The notes: a model not told the origin generated them from the sequence alone. DNA of 64,000 nt from Streptomyces cavernicola (GCF_029968035.1 NZ_JASCIQ010000022.1:62001-126000); one strand, 5' to 3'; counted from the first letter of the stretch, positions 25,661 to 34,310 are shown. A program made the numbers and translations.

Positions 25661-26351
25661 TACGAGCCGACTCCAGTACCTGGGCCACCCCGTCGGGGCA
25701 GATCGTCAGCGCACCCCCCACCGCCACGAGCACCTCCCGCTCCGCGGGCGTGTACGGGCCGTCCGCGAGGGCGATGTGGGCGGCCTGGAGGAGGATGGAC
25801 TCGCGCCCCGCGAGGGCGAGGTGGGGGGCGAGCGGGTCGAGGGCCTCGTGGAGCTCTATGGCGAGGGTGACGCCCGCGTCGTCCACGGGGCTGTCGCCGG
25901 TGGTGACGCGGCCGGTGTCCGCGGCGAGGGCGGCGACGAGGGTGCTCAACTGGTCGCCGGTGCAGTCGACGTACCCGGCGGAGCGCACCGCTCCGACAGC
26001 GATGTCGAGCGCCGTGCGCGATGCGGTGCCGCCCGCGGTGAGGACGGCGAGGGCGACGGTGTGCACGGCGTCCCTGAGCATGGCCGAGAATCGCACGGTG
26101 GTCGGATGGTCCAGGCAGTCCGTGCCGAAGTGCCGCGCGCAGGACATGCACTCCACGACGGGCCCGGCCGCGCCGCGGGCGAGCAACGGGAGGCCGAGCA
26201 CGATGAAGCGCCGACGGCCGGTGCGCCGCCGGTAGTTGCGGTCGCCGCCGCAGCCGGGGCAGAAGAACTCCCCGTCGCCGACGGTGGTCCACGCGGTGCG
26301 GATCCCCCAGATACGTGGTTCACCGACACGTCGTCCCGGGCCTGGCAGCAC
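25650..26351 (-). CDS. Zinc-ribbon and TerB-like protein
   Basis: 233 aa from GTG 26351, chosen because GGAGG lies six bases upstream. The N-terminal part has FFCPGCGGDRNY and VECMSCARHFG, a four-cysteine zinc ribbon (about residues 30-75). The C-terminal half resembles TerB/tellurite-resistance helical proteins, with ILLQAAHIALADGPYTPAEREVL near the end, read here in parts. Its job is unknown; TerB domains occur in stress and membrane-associated systems. The stop is inside a 13-bp tandem repeat, and the NACHT gene follows 129 bp later. Confidence 0.78.
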   Translation of the reverse strand: MLPGPGRRVGEPRIWGIRTAWTTVGDGEFFCPGCGGDRNYRRRTGRRRFIVLGLPLLARGAAGPVVECMSCARHFGTDCLDHPTTVRFSAMLRDAVHTVALAVLTAGGTASRTALDIAVGAVRSAGYVDCTGDQLSTLVAALAADTGRVTTGDSPVDDAGVTLAIELHEALDPLAPHLALAGRESILLQAAHIALADGPYTPAEREVLVAVGGALTICPDGVAQVLESARTAS

Positions 26352-26724
26352 GCCGCACCTCCGTAACACTCCGGCAACGTCGCCGTATTGACGTGATGTT
26401 AGCCACACCGGTGTTGTGCCGTCAGCACCTTGCACCGCACATGGCCAAGACCGGTCGGGGGCGAACACGCACGGAACGGAAAAGGCCCCGCCCATCGGAC
26501 AGATGGACGGGGCCCGGACGCCTAGGCCGTCTCCTTCGGATCCTGCCGGGGGCGCGGGCCCTGGCACGCACATCTGCGGCGTTGTCGTCGGTTGCCAACG
26601 CTCCGCGTTGACGCCCTCCTCCGCCTTGCAGCTGCACGCACCAGACCCCGCTCAACTCGACCAGCAGTCACCGCCGACCAGATCCGGCCTAACCCGAAGG
26701 AAACGACCTGGGCCCGTAAATCCT
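26352..26724. other. Gene-poor gap between leuA and the TerB-like gene
   Basis: 373 bp. It holds the leuA terminator (26484-26514) and the promoter side of the TerB-like gene. Open frames here lack plausible starts or coding bias. No RNA gene was recognised. Confidence 0.6.
26484..26514 (-). terminator. leuA intrinsic terminator
   Basis: GGCCCCGCCCATC (26484-26496), five-base loop, GATGGACGGGGCC (26502-26514): 12 of 13 pairs. On the minus strand the stem is followed by a run of four T. It lies about 210 bp past the leuA stop. Confidence 0.8.
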
Positions 26725-28455
26725 TTAGCGGCCCGCGCGGTTGACGGCGGAGATGACCGCCTTCAGGGAGGCGCGCGTGGTGTTGGCGTCGATGCCGATG
26801 CCCCACATGACCTTGTCGTCGATGGCGCACTCGATGTACGAGGCGGCCTGCGCGGAGGCGCCCTCGCTCATCGTGTGCTCCTGGTAGTCCAGCAGGCGTA
26901 CGTCGATGCCGATGCCCTGCAGGGCGCTGAAGAAGGCCGAGATCGGGCCGTTGCCGGTGCCGGTCAGGGCGGTCTCCTGGCCGTCCACGACCGCGTCGAC
27001 GGTCAGGGTGTCCACACCGTCGTTGTCGGTCGTGGTCTGGCCGGAACGCAGCTGGATGCGTCCCCAACGGGCCGCGGCGTCGGTCTCGTTGGGCAGGTAC
27101 TCGTCCTGGAAGACGTTCCAGATGTCCTTCGGCGTGACCTCGCCGCCCTCGGCGTCGGTCTTGGCCTGGATGACCTTGGAGAACTCGACCTGCATACGGC
27201 GCGGCAGGTCCAGCTTGTGGTCGTTCTTCAGGACGTACGCGATGCCGCCCTTGCCGGACTGCGAGTTGACGCGGATCACGGCCTCGTAGGAGCGGCCGAC
27301 GTCCTTCGGGTCGATCGGCAGGTACGGGACGGCCCACTCGATGTCGTCGACGGTGACGCCCTTGGTCTTGGCGTCGGCCTCCATCGCGTCGAAGCCCTTC
27401 TTGATGGCGTCCTGGTGGGAGCCGGAGAAGGACGTGTAGACCAGGTCGCCCACGTACGGGTGGCGCGGGTGGACCTCCATCTGGTTGCAGTACTCCCACG
27501 TGCGACGGATCTCGTCGATGTCGGAGAAGTCGATCTGCGGGTCGACGCCCTGCGAGAACAGGTTCATGCCCAGGGTGACCAGGTCGACGTTGCCGGTGCG
27601 CTCGCCCTGGCCGAACAGGCAGCCCTCGACGCGGTCGGCGCCGGCCATCACGGCCAGCTCGGCGGCGGCGACGGCGGTGCCGCGGTCGTTGTGCGGGTGG
27701 ACCGACAGGACGACGTGCTCACGGCGGGACAGGTTGCGGCCCATCCACTCGAAGCGGTCGGCGTGCGTGGACGGGGTCGAACGCTCCACCGTGGCGGGCA
27801 GGTTGAGGATGATCTCGCGGCCCGGACCCGGCTGGTAGACGTCCATGACGGCCTCGCAGACCTCCAGGGCGAAGTCCAGCTCGGTGTCCGTGAAGATCTC
27901 GGGGCTGTACTGGTAGCCGAAGGTGGTCTCCGGGCCCAGCAGCTTCTCCGCGTACTCCATCACCAGGCGGGTGCCGTCGACGGCGATCTGCTTGATCTGC
28001 TCCTTGGAGCCGCGGAAGACGACGCGGCGGAAGACCGGCGCGGTGGCGTTGTACAGGTGGACCGTGGCGCGCTTGGCGCCCTTCAGGGACTCCACCGTGC
28101 GCTCGATCAGGTCCTCGCGGGCCTGGGTCAGGACGGAGATCGTCACGTCGTCCGGGATGGCGCCTGGCTCTTCGATGATCGAACGTACGAAGTCGAAGTC
28201 GGTCTGGCCGGAGGCGGGGAAGCCGACCTCGATCTCCTTGTAGCCCATCTTGACCAGCTGGTCGAACATCCGGCGCTTGCGCTCGGGCGACATCGGGTCG
28301 ATCAGGGCCTGGTTGCCGTCGCGCAGGTCCGTGGAGAGCCAGCGGGGGGCCTCGGTGATCCGCTTGTTCGGCCAGGTGCGGTCCGCGATGTCCACCGCGT
28401 CGTAGCCGCTGTACTTGTGGATCGGCATGGCGGAGGGCTGCTGGAAGTTCGGCAT
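26725..28455 (-). CDS. leuA: 2-isopropylmalate synthase
   Basis: Condenses acetyl-CoA with 2-ketoisovalerate, the first committed step of leucine synthesis. 576 aa from ATG 28455 (MPNFQQPSAMPIHKYSGYDA). The catalytic barrel has STDLRDGNQALIDPM with the divalent-metal residues and VHPHNDRGTAVAAAEL with the metal-binding histidines. The C-terminal LeuA regulatory domain that binds leucine is present (YQEHTMSEGASAQAASYIE). Length fits the actinobacterial type. A leucine-rich leader peptide lies upstream. Confidence 0.96.
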   Translation of the reverse strand: MPNFQQPSAMPIHKYSGYDAVDIADRTWPNKRITEAPRWLSTDLRDGNQALIDPMSPERKRRMFDQLVKMGYKEIEVGFPASGQTDFDFVRSIIEEPGAIPDDVTISVLTQAREDLIERTVESLKGAKRATVHLYNATAPVFRRVVFRGSKEQIKQIAVDGTRLVMEYAEKLLGPETTFGYQYSPEIFTDTELDFALEVCEAVMDVYQPGPGREIILNLPATVERSTPSTHADRFEWMGRNLSRREHVVLSVHPHNDRGTAVAAAELAVMAGADRVEGCLFGQGERTGNVDLVTLGMNLFSQGVDPQIDFSDIDEIRRTWEYCNQMEVHPRHPYVGDLVYTSFSGSHQDAIKKGFDAMEADAKTKGVTVDDIEWAVPYLPIDPKDVGRSYEAVIRVNSQSGKGGIAYVLKNDHKLDLPRRMQVEFSKVIQAKTDAEGGEVTPKDIWNVFQDEYLPNETDAAARWGRIQLRSGQTTTDNDGVDTLTVDAVVDGQETALTGTGNGPISAFFSALQGIGIDVRLLDYQEHTMSEGASAQAASYIECAIDDKVMWGIGIDANTTRASLKAVISAVNRAGR

Positions 28456-28607
28456 TGCGTAGGGCTCCTCGTGGGGTCCGCGGGGGACGGCCGACGGTCG
28501 TTCGTGCACCACCAGACTCCGCGGGGAGGGGGTCGGCCTACGACTACAGGCCCTCGCCGCGGCAGCTAAGGAGAAGCAGCCCGAAACGCATGATGTGAGG
28601 GAGAGTA
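28456..28607 (-). promoter_or_regulatory. leuA leader with Leu-rich peptide (attenuator)
   Basis: ATG 28591 to TAG 28544 encodes MRFGLLLLSCRGEGL, with four adjacent leucine codons (CTG CTT CTC CTT) and one more before the stop. TACTCT at 28602-28607 is a plausible -10, which would make this peptide nearly leaderless. After the peptide, GGCCGAC and GTCGGCC can pair, and other GC-rich segments offer competing folds. This is the layout of ribosome-mediated attenuation by leucine-tRNA supply. Confidence 0.82.
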
Positions 28608-28751
28608 GCCGAGCCCGGCCGGTGTGCGTCGACCCGTATCAGTATGCGGGACCGAGGTGAGGTAACGGCTCGAACGTGACGATTACCTCGAATTCGCCAA
28701 TCCTGCTAGCGGGTGGTGACAGGACGATCACTCAATGCCACGGTGGGAGGC

Positions 28752-29819
28752 ATGGACATCACGCGTTCGGGCCACGAGCCCGTCTTCTGCACCATCGTCC
28801 CGCCGCACCTCCTCGACCGGCTCTCGCAGGCCGAGAACCAGGCCGTCGCCGGAGCGGCCCGCCGCACCCTCGTCCAGGACGAGGCGAACCGCGCCAGGCG
28901 TCTGACCACGGCCGCCGGCACCACCCGCCCCACCATCGCCGGGACCGCCGAAGAGAAGCCGAACCGCACGATCCACGACGCCGAGAACGGCACGGAACTG
29001 CCCGGCACGAAGGTCCGCTCGGAGGGCGAGGAGCCGGGCCAGGACGCCACCGTCAACCGCGCCTACGCAGGGCTCGGCGCGACGTTCGAGCTGTTCTTGA
29101 AGAGCTTCAAGCGCAACTCCATCGACGGCAACGGCCTCCCGCTGATCGCGACCGTCCACTACGACCAGAACTACGGAAACGCCTTCTGGGACGGCAACCA
29201 GATGGTGTTCGGGGACGGCGACGGCGAGGTCTTCCTCGACTTCACGATCCCGGTCGACGTCATGGCCCACGAGCTCACCCACGGCGTCACGCAGTACACC
29301 GCGAACCTCACGTACTCCGGCCAGTCCGGCGCGCTCAACGAGTCCGTCTCCGACGTCTTCGGCTCGCTGGTCAAGCAGTACACGCTCGGCCAGACCGCCG
29401 ACCAGGCCGACTGGCTGATCGGCGCGGGCCTGCTGCACGAGAACGTCCAGGGCGTGGCCCTGCGCTCCATGAAGGAACCCGGCACGGCGTACGACGACGA
29501 CGTCCTCGGCAAGGACCCGCAGCCCGGCCACATGGACGACTACGTCGACACCGAGCAGGACAACGGCGGCGTGCACATCAACTCCGGCATCCCCAACCGC
29601 GCCTTCTACCTGCTCGCCACCCGCCTCGGCGGCAACGCCTGGGAGCGCGCCGGGCAGATCTGGTACGACGTGCTGACCGGCGGCGACCTCGCCACCGACT
29701 GCACCTTCGCCGACTTCGCCAAGGCCACGGTCGACAAGACCGCGGAGCTCTACGGCGAGGGCGACGAGCACGAGGCGGTCCTCAAGGCCTGGTCCCAGGT
29801 CGGCGTGCCGACCGCCTGA
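28752..29819 (+). CDS. M4 family metalloprotease, protealysin-like
   Basis: 355 aa zinc protease. HELTHG with ALNESVSDVFG gives the HExxH plus Glu zinc site; DNGGVHINSGIPNRAFY carries the transition-state histidine. There is no signal peptide. The N-terminus has the short propeptide motif PVFCTIVPPHLLDRL, typical of protealysin-type enzymes rather than secreted thermolysin. GGGAGG lies only one base before ATG 28752, which is too close, so GTG 28713 remains possible. A predicted inhibitor gene follows directly. Confidence 0.9.
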   Translation: MDITRSGHEPVFCTIVPPHLLDRLSQAENQAVAGAARRTLVQDEANRARRLTTAAGTTRPTIAGTAEEKPNRTIHDAENGTELPGTKVRSEGEEPGQDATVNRAYAGLGATFELFLKSFKRNSIDGNGLPLIATVHYDQNYGNAFWDGNQMVFGDGDGEVFLDFTIPVDVMAHELTHGVTQYTANLTYSGQSGALNESVSDVFGSLVKQYTLGQTADQADWLIGAGLLHENVQGVALRSMKEPGTAYDDDVLGKDPQPGHMDDYVDTEQDNGGVHINSGIPNRAFYLLATRLGGNAWERAGQIWYDVLTGGDLATDCTFADFAKATVDKTAELYGEGDEHEAVLKAWSQVGVPTA

Positions 29820-29860
29820 CTCCGGTTTCCGGACCGGCTCCGAGGGAGTAGACAGGGACC

Positions 29861-30127
29861 ATGCGTATTCACGTCAAGCGCACCGGCGGCTTCGGCGGCA
29901 TCGAGCGGAACGCCACGATCGACACGTCCGACCTGCCCGACGCCGAGGACTGGCGGGCCCTGGCCGAGCACGCCGTGGCCGAGGGCAGGGACACCCCTCC
30001 GGTGGGGGTGCCGGACGGGTTCTGCTACCAGATCACCGTCGACGGCCACACCGTCCACTGCTCCGACCCGCGGCTCACGGACGACCAGCGCAAGCTGATC
30101 TCCCGGGTGCTCAAGGAAGGCTCCTAG
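29861..30127 (+). CDS. Emfourin-like inhibitor of the M4 protease
   Basis: 88 aa, cytoplasmic, 41 bp after the protease gene with GGGAG upstream. It begins MRIHVKRTGGFGGIERNATI and has GFCYQITVDGHTV and LTDDQRKLISRVL. Small proteins of this kind downstream of protealysin-like enzymes are emfourin inhibitors, which keep the unsecreted protease inactive in the cell. Sequence and position agree with that. Inhibition itself is inferred. Confidence 0.8.
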   Translation: MRIHVKRTGGFGGIERNATIDTSDLPDAEDWRALAEHAVAEGRDTPPVGVPDGFCYQITVDGHTVHCSDPRLTDDQRKLISRVLKEGS

Positions 30128-30194
30128 TCGCCGCTGCCGGACCCGTACGGGGGAGGCGGGTGGAGAGATCCAACAACCCACCCGCCTCTACCCG

Positions 30195-30231
30195 TTGACA
30201 CCGTACTCGCGGGTACGCATGATCCCGCGCA
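30195..30231 (+). promoter_or_regulatory. Promoter of the GH1 gene, likely leaderless
   Basis: TTGACA (30195-30200), 17 bp, CATGAT (30218-30223). Transcription would start near ATG 30231. Confidence 0.6.
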
Positions 30232-31637
30232 TGGCAGTCAGCGCGAGCACCGGCACGCACACCGGCCCGAGCAGCAACGGCCCCGGCACCGCACTCCCCC
30301 GCTTCCCCGAGGACTTCCTCTGGGGCGTCTCGACCTCCGCCCACCAGATCGAAGGCGCCGTAGACCTGCGCGGCCGCTCCGTGTGGGACTCCTTCTCGGC
30401 CACGCCGGGACGCGTGAAGGACGGCTCGACCGCCGACGTGGCCTGCGACCACTACCACCGCTACCGCGAGGACGTCGCCCTGATCCGCGACCTCGGCGTC
30501 GGCGCGTACCGCTTCTCCGTCTCCTGGCCCCGGGTGCAGCCCACCGGCGCGGGCCAGGTCAGCGAGCGCGGCCTGGACTTCTACGACCGGCTCGTCGACG
30601 AGCTGTGCGCCGCGGGCGTGCGCCCCGTGCCGACCCTGTTCCACTGGGACACCCCGCTCGTCCTGGAGGAGGCGGGCGGCTGGCGGCGGCGCGACATGGC
30701 CGAGCGGTTCGCACAGTACGCGGCCGTCGTGGCGGAGCGGATCGGGGACCGGGTGCCGACCTGGATCACCCTCAACGAACCCGCCGAGCACACCCTGCTC
30801 GGACACGCGCTCGGCGAGCACGCCCCCGGACACCGGATGCTCTTCGACGCGCTGCCCGTCGCCCACCACCAGCTGCTCGCCCACGGCCTCGCCGTGCAGG
30901 CGCTGCGCGCGGCCGGCGCCGCCGACATCGGCATCGCCAACTCGCACGGCCCCACCTGGGCCGCCTCCGACGAGCCCGCCGACCGCGAGGCCGCCGACTT
31001 CTACGACCTGCTCCTCAACCGGCTCTTCGCCGACCCGCTGCTGCTCGGCCGCTACCCCGACGGCATCGCCGAGCTCCTCGACTCCCCCGGCCTGGACGCG
31101 GACCTGAAGGTGATCTCCGCGCCCCTCGACCGGTACGGCGTGAACTACTACCAGCCGACCATGGTGGGCGCGCCCGGCACCGGCCCCGGGGAGTTCTCCG
31201 GCGTGCCCTTCCCGCCCGAACTCCCCTTCGCGCCGAGGGAGATCGAGGGCTTCCCGCGCACCGACTTCGGCTGGCCGGTGGTCCCGGATGCCTTCGCCGA
31301 ACTCCTCCTGGACTTCCGCGCCCGCTACGGCGACCGGCTCCCGCCCCTGCTGATCACCGAGAACGGCTGCTCGTACGAGGGACTGGACGACCAGGAGCGC
31401 ATCGCCTTCCTGGACGGCCATCTGCGCGCCCTGCACCGGGCGTTGGCGGCGGGCGTCGACGTACGCGGCTACTTCGTCTGGTCGCTGCTCGACAACTTCG
31501 AGTGGGCCGAGGGCTACCGCCGGCGCTTCGGCCTGGTGCACGTGGACTACGACACGCTTGAGCGCACCCCGAAGGCGTCGTACGCATGGCTGCGCCAGGC
31601 ACTGCGGGACCAGAAATTCAGCCCGTCCGGCGATTGA
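30231..31637 (+). CDS. GH1 beta-glucosidase
   Basis: 468 aa from ATG 30231 (MAVSASTGTHTG). Cytoplasmic family 1 enzyme with LPRFPEDFLWGVSTSAHQIEG, acid/base Glu in WITLNEPAEH and nucleophile Glu in LLITENGCSYEG. Substrate is probably cellobiose or another beta-glucoside that has been imported. The last residues FSPSGD and the stop codon are encoded by a copy of the dispersed module CAGCCCGTCCGGCGATTGAG. The TTG at 30195 that would lengthen the frame is part of the -35 box. Confidence 0.93.
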   Translation: MAVSASTGTHTGPSSNGPGTALPRFPEDFLWGVSTSAHQIEGAVDLRGRSVWDSFSATPGRVKDGSTADVACDHYHRYREDVALIRDLGVGAYRFSVSWPRVQPTGAGQVSERGLDFYDRLVDELCAAGVRPVPTLFHWDTPLVLEEAGGWRRRDMAERFAQYAAVVAERIGDRVPTWITLNEPAEHTLLGHALGEHAPGHRMLFDALPVAHHQLLAHGLAVQALRAAGAADIGIANSHGPTWAASDEPADREAADFYDLLLNRLFADPLLLGRYPDGIAELLDSPGLDADLKVISAPLDRYGVNYYQPTMVGAPGTGPGEFSGVPFPPELPFAPREIEGFPRTDFGWPVVPDAFAELLLDFRARYGDRLPPLLITENGCSYEGLDDQERIAFLDGHLRALHRALAAGVDVRGYFVWSLLDNFEWAEGYRRRFGLVHVDYDTLERTPKASYAWLRQALRDQKFSPSGD

Positions 31638-31690
31638 GACTGCGGGCCCAACTCAGCCCGTCCGGCGATTGAGGACGAGCCCGGAGGGCG
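31617..31690. repeat. Two dispersed-repeat copies at the end of the GH1 gene
   Basis: CAGCCCGTCCGGCGATTGAG occurs at 31618-31637 (inside the gene, including its TGA) and at 31653-31672, followed by GACGAGCCCGGAGG. Confidence 0.88.
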
Positions 31691-31729
31691 ATCGAGCGAG
31701 CCCCGTTGCCGGGCAAGGAGCGGTCGACC

Positions 31730-32683
31730 TCAGAACCCGAGCTTCCTGAGCTGCTTGGGGTCGCGCTGCCAGTCCTTGGCGACCTTGACGTGCAGGTCGA
31801 GGAAGACCGGCGTGCCGAGCAGCGCCTCGATGTGCTTGCGGGACTTCATGCCGACCTCCTTCAGCCGCTTGCCCTTGGGGCCGATGATGATCCCCTTCTG
31901 GCTGGGCCGCTCGATGTAGACGAACGCGTGGATGTCGAGCAGCGGCTTGTCCGCCGGGCGGTCCTCGCGGGGCAGCATCTCCTCGACGACCACGGCGATG
32001 GAGTGCGGCAGCTCGTCCCGTACTCCTTCGAGCGCGGCCTCACGGATCAGCTCGGCGACCATGACCTGCTCCGGCTCGTCCGTGAGGTCGCCCTCCGGGT
32101 AGAGCGGCGGGCTCTTCGGGAGCAGCGGCGTGATCAGCTCGGCGAGCAGGTCGACCTGCTTCTCACCCACCGCGGAGACCGGCACGATCTCGGCCCACTC
32201 GATGCCGAGCTCCTTGCCGAGCTGGTCGATCGCGATGAGCTGCTCGGCGAGCTGCTTGGAGTCGACCAGGTCGGTCTTGGTCACGATGGCGATCTTCGGC
32301 GTCTTCTTGATCGACGCGAGTTCCTTGGCGATGAAACGGTCGCCGGGGCCCAGCTTCTCGTTGGCCGGCAGGCAGAAGCCGATCACGTCGACCTCGGCCC
32401 AGGTGGTCCGCACCACGTCGTTGAGCCGCTCGCCGAGCAGGGTGCGCGGCTTGTGCAGGCCGGGGGTGTCGACCAGGATCAGCTGGGCGTCGGGGCGGTG
32501 CACGATGCCGCGGACCGTGTGCCGAGTGGTCTGCGGACGGTTGGAGGTGATGGCGACCTTCGTACCGACGAGGGCGTTGGTCAGGGTCGACTTGCCCGCG
32601 TTCGGCCGTCCGACGAAGCAGGCGAAGCCTGCGCGGTGGTCGGTGGCCTGGGGCTCGGACTCGGCCGGGGAAGGTGCACTCAT
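31730..32683 (-). CDS. era: Ribosome-assembly GTPase Era
   Basis: 317 aa. Binds GTP and the 3' end of 16S rRNA during 30S maturation. G1 is GRPNAGKST, G3 DTPGLH, G4 TKTD. The C-terminal KH domain contains IIIGPKGKRLKEVG. Start ATG 32683 (MSAPSPAES) is used; ATG 32692 three codons upstream is also possible. It belongs with phoH, ybeY and the deaminase-like gene as in many Gram-positive genomes. Confidence 0.95.
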   Translation of the reverse strand: MSAPSPAESEPQATDHRAGFACFVGRPNAGKSTLTNALVGTKVAITSNRPQTTRHTVRGIVHRPDAQLILVDTPGLHKPRTLLGERLNDVVRTTWAEVDVIGFCLPANEKLGPGDRFIAKELASIKKTPKIAIVTKTDLVDSKQLAEQLIAIDQLGKELGIEWAEIVPVSAVGEKQVDLLAELITPLLPKSPPLYPEGDLTDEPEQVMVAELIREAALEGVRDELPHSIAVVVEEMLPREDRPADKPLLDIHAFVYIERPSQKGIIIGPKGKRLKEVGMKSRKHIEALLGTPVFLDLHVKVAKDWQRDPKQLRKLGF

Positions 32684-32778
32684 GGCGACCATTGTCCCCG
32701 ATGCGGGAACGGACGCCGACCGGGCCTCACGACCCGGCCGGCGGGGGAAGTCCGCCCGCTACCTTCAGCTGTCTCCGG

Positions 32779-33267
32779 TCAGTCGAAGACGAACGGTCCG
32801 GGTGCGAGTCCCTCGGTGGAGTTGCAGGTCACGGTGATGCCCGAGACCACGAGCTTGAGCGAGCCCGGGTGGTCGAGGGAGTCGCCGGAGGCGACGGTGC
32901 CGGTGAGGGGCCCGGAGTCGACCCCGCCGCCGGCCTCCATGGCCGGGTTGCTCTTGCCGCTGAACGTCGTCGTGCCGCCGCCCGCCTTGGTGAGGGTGAG
33001 CGTCGACTGGACGGAGTTGGCCTCGACGGCGATCGGCGTGGTGATCTCCGACGAGGTGACGGTGATGGTGGCGCTGGTCCCGCTCTGGGTGGCGGTCAGG
33101 GTGACCGAACCGCCGCCGTAGATGCCGCAGTCGGCCTTGGAGGTGGCGGTGCCGGGGGCGACGGCGGCGGCGCCGGGCGCCAGGACGAACCCGGCGAGGG
33201 CCAGGGAGCCCGTGGCGAGTGCGACGCCGAGGGCTCTGCTCGTGCTGCGGTTGCTGCTGCGCTTCAT
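32779..33267 (-). CDS. Small secreted protein, function unknown
   Basis: 162 aa from ATG 33267, with GGAAGG seven bases upstream. A clear Sec signal (ALGVALATGSLALAGFVL, cleavage near AAAVA) precedes a Thr/Ser/Gly-rich beta-type domain. Two cysteines (ADCGIYGGG and TVTCNSTEG) probably form one disulphide. No known family. A strong hairpin upstream (33450-33480) isolates it from the deaminase-like gene. Confidence 0.8.
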   Translation of the reverse strand: MKRSSNRSTSRALGVALATGSLALAGFVLAPGAAAVAPGTATSKADCGIYGGGSVTLTATQSGTSATITVTSSEITTPIAVEANSVQSTLTLTKAGGGTTTFSGKSNPAMEAGGGVDSGPLTGTVASGDSLDHPGSLKLVVSGITVTCNSTEGLAPGPFVFD

Positions 33268-33449
33268 CGTTCACCTTCCCGTTCGTGGGGAGCTCGTGGG
33301 GGTGAGCTGGTCAGGTGCTGTGCGCGCGCTTACTGACGGACCGTCGAAGAGCTGGGTCCATTGAGGCGCGAGAGACCGGTGAAGGCAAGGCCAAGTCCAT
33401 TGATTCTTAAGCGACTTGGGAAAACTGTTCAGCTTTGGCGAGAACGCGG

Positions 33450-33480
33450 CGGAGGGCGGCCGGAAACCGGCCGCCCTCCG
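33450..33480 (-). terminator. Hairpin terminator after the deaminase-like gene
   Basis: CGGAGGGCGGCCGG, AAA, CCGGCCGCCCTCCG: a perfect 14-bp stem with a 3-nt loop, 34 bp past the stop at 33514. No strong T-run. Confidence 0.8.
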
Positions 33481-33513
33481 TGTGCGTACGTTTTCAGCCT
33501 GCTGCAGCCTGCT

Positions 33514-33864
33514 TCAGCCCGCGCTGACCGTGGCGACGACCTCGCCGTCGAGCCCGGCCAGGAGCACCGGCGTCTCGGCGCCGCCCAGGTCCCGCACAGC
33601 GGCGCGGTCCTCGTCGGAGACGGCCCCGGCCTCGCTGACGACGGCCGCCGCTTCGAGCGACTTGGCGCCGCTGGCCACGGCCATGGCGACGGCGGTGCGC
33701 AGCGCGCTCAGCTGCAGCGAGTCGAGGGCGACGCTGCCGGCGACGTACGTACGGCCCGTCTCGTCCCGTACGGCCGCGCCCTCCGGCACTCCGTTGCGGG
33801 CACGGGCGGAGCGGGCGAGGGTGACGATCTTGCGGTCCTCGGGACCGAGGGCATTTTCGCTCAT
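33514..33864 (-). CDS. Cytidine deaminase-like protein lacking the zinc site
   Basis: 116 aa. Position next to era and ybeY and overall layout match cdd. The helix that should read like CAERTALFKAVSEG instead reads LSALRTAVAMAVASG, and no PCxxC pair follows, so the zinc ligands and catalytic Glu are absent. It therefore should not deaminate cytidine by the usual route. It may be structural, regulatory or a relic under selection. The frame is intact and coding bias is normal. Confidence 0.75.
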   Translation of the reverse strand: MSENALGPEDRKIVTLARSARARNGVPEGAAVRDETGRTYVAGSVALDSLQLSALRTAVAMAVASGAKSLEAAAVVSEAGAVSDEDRAAVRDLGGAETPVLLAGLDGEVVATVSAG

Positions 33865-33883
33865 GCAGTGAGCATACGAGCCC

Positions 33884-33935
33884 CGAAAGGGGCGCGGGGA
33901 ACTGCGCGACCAGCCACGACGGTGCCGCAGCCGGA
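33884..33935. repeat. Dispersed repeat copy, single module
   Basis: GGGGCGCGGGGAACTGCGCG followed by ACCAGCCACGACGG and GCCGCAGCCGG. It lies in the 79-bp gap between the YjbR-like and deaminase-like genes. Confidence 0.85.
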
Positions 33936-33943
33936 AATGAGAC

Positions 33944-34306
33944 CTAACCCCGGTCGAGCCGCAAGCGCTCCGCCTTCGGCAACCCCGCCACCACCAGGTC
34001 GTACGAATCCTCCACCAGCTCCCGCACCGCGCGAGCGGACAACTCGCCCACCGTCACGGTGTTCCAGTGCCGCTTGTTCAGGTGGTACCCCGGCACGATC
34101 ACCCCGGGATACTCCTCCCGCAACCGCACCGCGATCTCCGGCTCAGCCTTGAGCGCGACTTTCAACGGCCGCTCCTCCAGCGCGCTGAACGCGAAGATCT
34201 TCCCGAGCACCTTGAACGTGGACAGCTCAGGATTGCGCGGAAACGGAAACTCCTCCGTCGCCGCGTTGAACGACAGGCAGAACGCCCGGAGTTCAGCCGG
34301 AGTCAC
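33944..34306 (-). CDS. MmcQ/YjbR-family protein
   Basis: 120 aa from GTG 34306, which has GGAG about seven bases upstream; GTG 34324 is an alternative inside a tandem repeat. The CyaY-like fold signatures seen are PELSTFKVLGKIFAFS, YPGVIVPGYHLNKRHWNTV and LVEDSYDLV. The family is thought to bind DNA, but its role is unclear. It sits just downstream of the CNNM gene on the same strand. Confidence 0.85.
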   Translation of the reverse strand: MTPAELRAFCLSFNAATEEFPFPRNPELSTFKVLGKIFAFSALEERPLKVALKAEPEIAVRLREEYPGVIVPGYHLNKRHWNTVTVGELSARAVRELVEDSYDLVVAGLPKAERLRLDRG

Positions 34307-34310
34307 TGGC

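Noticed and set aside
26515..26724. Possible gene remnant or small RNA downstream of leuA
   Set aside because: No start, motif or fold could be supported beyond the leuA terminator.
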